NCBI RefSeq assembly: GCF_900128975.1
Contig: NZ_FQVC01000002.1
Location: 62,001 to 126,000 of the forward strand
Direction of reading: 5' to 3'
Origin: Devosia limi DSM 17137
GTDB taxonomy: Bacteria > Pseudomonadota > Alphaproteobacteria > Rhizobiales > Devosiaceae
DNA: 64,000 bases
Position numbers and translations under genes: made by a program. Below are positions 61,671 through 64,000 of the stretch, in pieces; position 1 is the first letter of the stretch, and each line of letters begins with the position of its first letter. The notes under the pieces are model-generated. The model was not told the origin of the DNA. It worked only from the letters and a program-made list of their open reading frames with translations, and searched no databases.

Positions 61671-62422
61671 CAGGACCGTCCGGCAGTGGCCGCAAACAGC
61701 GCAATCGCGGCGGCATTAGAGACATTGAGCGACTTGATCGGGCCGGGCATATCTAATTTTACCATCTCGTCGCAGAGCTCGCGTGTGCGCTGGCGCAGCC
61801 CCTTGCCCTCGGCGCCCATGACGATGGCGAGCGGAATATCGCCGTCGCGGGGCTTGAGCTGCTGTTCACTTTCCGAATCAAAGCCCAGCACTAACATGCC
61901 GCGTTTCTTGAGAGTTTCGAGTGCGTCACCCAAATTGCGCACCTCGATCATCGGCACCAGGTCCAGAGCGCCCGAGGCGGACTTGGCCATGACACCGGTT
62001 TCGCGCGGCGAGTGGCGCGCAGTGGTGATAACTGCATCGGCCCCAAAGGCGCAGGCGGTGCGCAGAATCGCGCCGACATTGTGCGGATCGGTGATCTGAT
62101 CGAGCACCACAACCAGCTTGAGCGGGTTGATGTCGTTGAGCCCGAAACGGCTGACCGGGTCGACTTCGAGCGCCGCGCCCTGGTGGACGGCGTCTTCGCC
62201 CAAGAGGCGATCGAGTTCCTTGGGCGTGGTTTCCTTAACCAGAACCTTGCCGATCTCCCCGGTTTCCTTGAGGCGATTCAGGGCGTTGGGCGTCGCCAGC
62301 AGCACCTTCTTGATGCGGTTGGGATTGTCCAGCGCGGCGCGAACCGTGTGCAGGCCATAGAGATAGACCGGGCCATCATCGGGATTGTAGCGCGGCTTGG
62401 GGGGAAATTTGTTGATGCTCAT
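61670..62422 (-). CDS. rlmB: 23S rRNA (guanosine-2'-O)-methyltransferase RlmB-like
   Basis: A SPOUT methyltransferase of 250 residues that methylates a guanosine ribose of 23S rRNA (G2251 in Escherichia coli). The N-terminal rRNA-binding part reads YLYGLHTVRAALDNPNRI; the knotted domain has the family motifs VVLDQITDPHNVGAILRTACAFGADAVI, IALVMGAEGKGLRQRTRELCDEMVKLDMPG-type residues and SLNVSNAAAIALFA at the C-terminus. Start at ATG 62422; an upstream in-frame start at 62458 is possible. Opposite to the tRNA-Tyr gene. Confidence 0.93.
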   Translation of the reverse strand: MSINKFPPKPRYNPDDGPVYLYGLHTVRAALDNPNRIKKVLLATPNALNRLKETGEIGKVLVKETTPKELDRLLGEDAVHQGAALEVDPVSRFGLNDINPLKLVVVLDQITDPHNVGAILRTACAFGADAVITTARHSPRETGVMAKSASGALDLVPMIEVRNLGDALETLKKRGMLVLGFDSESEQQLKPRDGDIPLAIVMGAEGKGLRQRTRELCDEMVKLDMPGPIKSLNVSNAAAIALFAATAGRS

Positions 62423-62606
62423 AGCGGCAGGCGTAGCGCCTTTAGGCAGGGCCAGCAAGCGTTGTGCGGGGTGTCAATTCAGTCAGCATGCTGGTTTTCT
62501 TGCTGGCAAGCTGGAACAGGTGTTGACACTCCTGTCACAGATCACCATAAACCGCCCGACGACGCGCTTCGGTGCTTCGTTGTCCCGCTCGAGAGACGTT
62601 GTCAGT

Positions 62607-62691
62607 GGAGGGGTGGGAGAGTGGTTAAATCCATCAGACTGTAAATCTGACCGCTTAGCGTACACTGGTTCGAATCCAGTCCCCTCCACCA
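62607..62691 (+). tRNA. tRNA-Tyr (anticodon GTA)
   Basis: An 85-base cloverleaf with long variable arm (type II), as expected for bacterial tRNA-Tyr. Acceptor GGAGGGG pairs with CCCCTCC, with encoded CCA. Anticodon arm CAGACT-GTA-AATCTG and T-arm CTGGTTCGAATCCAG are canonical. Confidence 0.97.
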
Positions 62692-62705
62692 ACGTCCTCG
62701 AAGCC

Positions 62706-62734
62706 GGCCCCCGAAGTCCCTGAACTTCCGGGCC
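62706..62734 (+). terminator. Probable terminator of tRNA-Tyr
   Basis: GGCCC 62706-62710 pairs with GGGCC 62730-62734, and inside it GAAGT 62713-62717 pairs with ACTTC 62724-62728, with small bulges. It starts 15 bases after the tRNA end; only TTCC follows, so there is no strong T-run. Confidence 0.5.
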
Positions 62735-63051
62735 TTCCTGCTCAATACAGACAAGGCGGCAGTCGCCAGTCGTCCCCGTCCGAGAGGGTTCCTGGGCTTG
62801 CCGCTGCGGTGCGCATCAAAGCCCGGCGTTTCGCCCCATGCCGTCCTCTGCGATTCTTGTCGGCAATTGCTGCGCGGACGATTCTGGATCGGGGCAGTCA
62901 CACCTATCCCCGGCGGGCTCCACACGACCGATGCTTCAAGCAGCTTGCTAGCGGCAGCAGGGGTGATTCTCAGGTGTCGCCATTGCGGGCAGGGCAATTA
63001 TTGTCCCCCCATCCCGGGCGCGCCCGGCCGACACCCGGCAGATGGCTTCGA
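62735..63051. other. 317 bases with no supported gene
   Basis: Frames on both strands lack ribosome sites and conserved features. Nothing repeated and no tRNA-end duplication of the type left by integration at tRNA-Tyr was seen. Confidence 0.5.
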
Positions 63052-63240
63052 CTACCAGTGCCGTGAGGAGGAGCAGATCTCGAACATGGTCCCGGCATTG
63101 GCCTGGTTGACCAGTTCCCAGCAGCCGCTGCGATCCTGACCCGGCGAATTGGGGGCCCGTGACAGTCCCGCCAGTGCCGGCACGATCAATGCCGCCGCAA
63201 AGGCCAGTGTGATAATCGCGCCGCGTGTAACCGAACCCAT
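63052..63240 (-). CDS. Small putative exported protein
   Basis: Sixty-two residues from ATG 63240. A basic start (GSVTRG) leads into a hydrophobic stretch (AIITLAFAAALIVPALAGL) like a signal peptide or anchor, then RAPNSPGQDRSGCWELVNQANAGTMFEICSSSRHW with two cysteines. A GGCGATGGAAAA purine-rich run precedes the ATG. No family recognised; this could be a chance frame, but the signal-like start and codon use favour a gene. Confidence 0.45.
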   Translation of the reverse strand: MGSVTRGAIITLAFAAALIVPALAGLSRAPNSPGQDRSGCWELVNQANAGTMFEICSSSRHW

Positions 63241-63384
63241 TTTTCCATCGCCCCCGTCTGTTGACTGGACCATGCAGGGTTCGACTTGAACTGCAGCTGA
63301 TCTGGCCGTTCAGAATCCGTTCATCGACGAGACTGGCCGGGGGATGGCAGGGCGCCGACCGGAAACCCGGCGGGCGCGTTGGCT

Positions 63385-63879
63385 TCAGCGCGAGACCGTC
63401 ATGCGGCGCAGGACATTGGTGCGGAAGTAGAAATGCTGCGCCAGCGCCCCGGCCACGTGCAAGCCGATCAGCGGCAGGAAGGCCAGCTGGATATAGACAT
63501 GGGCGAGTGCGGCTGCCTCGACATGGCCGAACCAACCCAGCAGGCCTGTCAGCGGCAGGATGAACAGCAGCGCGTAGAAGATGAAGTGAATTGCGGTGGC
63601 CATAAGGGTCAGCGCCTTGCTCTGCCTAGGCGGGTGAGGCGGCGCCCCGCGCCGCAGCCGTATGAACAAACGCCATGTGGCCAGGATCAGAATGGCGATG
63701 CCGGCCAGGATATGGGGCAGGGGATTGATGCCTTCGGCCACCCCGCCCATGCGCGCAATCCAGGCCTGTTCCATGCCCGTATGCACAAAGAGCTGGAACA
63801 GCACCAGCGCGGCGATAATCCAGTGCAAGGATTTCTGGAGCGATGAGTAATTCTGTGGAGTGGCAGCGGCAGTGGTCAT
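63385..63879 (-). CDS. Cytochrome b561-family membrane protein
   Basis: A protein of 164 residues with four transmembrane helices and the heme-ligand histidines in the expected places: SLHWIIAALVLFQLFVH in helix 1, INPLPHILAGIAIL in helix 2, TAIHFIFYALLFILP in helix 3 and IGLHVAGALAQHFYF in helix 4, which makes it a bacterial b561/CybB-type protein. Such proteins move electrons from quinol to periplasmic acceptors, including superoxide. ATG 63879 is chosen; a longer reading from 63902 or 63975 has no ribosome site. Confidence 0.88.
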   Translation of the reverse strand: MTTAAATPQNYSSLQKSLHWIIAALVLFQLFVHTGMEQAWIARMGGVAEGINPLPHILAGIAILILATWRLFIRLRRGAPPHPPRQSKALTLMATAIHFIFYALLFILPLTGLLGWFGHVEAAALAHVYIQLAFLPLIGLHVAGALAQHFYFRTNVLRRMTVSR

Positions 63880-64000
63880 GGAGCTTGCTCTGAAGGGCAT
63901 GGCGTGTCGGTGCCAAACAAGATGGTGCTGTCCATTCCGGGATGCAAGCCGGCTTCGTGCCGTTGGTGCGGGCATATTCGCCCACTCGGGCCGTCTGCCC

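Noticed and set aside
62607-63240. Integrated element at tRNA-Tyr
   Set aside because: No repeat of the tRNA 3' end and no integrase downstream.

Overview
The window looks like chromosomal DNA from a GC-rich alphaproteobacterium of the Hyphomicrobiales, most simply a Devosia-like organism. The signs are: a UDP-glucuronate/rhamnose-type exopolysaccharide locus, glutathione-dependent formaldehyde dehydrogenase, PilZ, PAS_5 and DUF2336 proteins, CtrA-type TTAA-N7-TTAA sites, a ROK-controlled xylose ABC transporter and a pair of gene-transfer-agent-type head-spike proteins. The genus is inference; the class is well supported.

Layout. 1-7.6 kb is housekeeping and regulation: PilZ and PAS proteins, rhomboid protease, hisI, folE, a NifU/IscU-like scaffold protein, yidD, thrS and arfB. 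7.7-11.5 kb is a sugar-nucleotide operon (UDP-glucose dehydrogenase, UDP-glucuronate 4-epimerase, phosphohexomutase). 11.5-19.1 kb holds two secreted proteins of unknown function, a nitroreductase, a lytic transglycosylase behind tandem CtrA-like boxes, a DUF2336 protein and nadK. 19.4-33.5 kb is the exopolysaccharide locus. Rightward genes encode a Wzy/ligase-like membrane protein, Wzx flippase, pyruvyltransferase and two glycosyltransferases. Leftward genes encode a Wzc-type tyrosine autokinase, the spike base/fiber pair, two glycosyltransferases, dTDP-rhamnose synthase and an epimerase. 33.6-46.1 kb is more accessory: a PPP-type phosphatase, a secreted HExxH protein, an SGNH-like protein, an SH3-like protein, a GMC-Gfo/Idh/MocA fusion, a SulP transporter behind a structured leader, an MFS transporter, and a VWA protein with its membrane partner. 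46.2-50.6 kb has an AraC regulator, tRNA-Thr and cysD-cysNC. 50.7-57 kb has manC/algA and a ROK repressor divergent from xylFHG. 57-64 kb has a DUF1345 protein, formaldehyde dehydrogenase, an AAA ATPase, a YaiI-like protein, a lipoprotein polysaccharide deacetylase, rlmB, tRNA-Tyr and cytochrome b561.

How it fits together. Ugd, the 4-epimerase, the phosphohexomutase, ManC and RfbD can supply UDP-GlcA, UDP-GalA, hexose phosphates, GDP-mannose and dTDP-rhamnose. The glycosyltransferases would build a pyruvylated repeat unit that Wzx flips, the Wzy-like protein polymerises and Wzc controls; the SGNH-like protein and the deacetylase could modify it. The most unusual feature is the virion-type glycan-binding spike pair between Wzc and the glycosyltransferases, with no other phage or GTA gene in the window. 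Also notable are the GMC-Gfo fusion that lacks the usual EKP lysine, two near-identical operators flanking a TTGACA element before xylF, and several structured intergenic RNAs.
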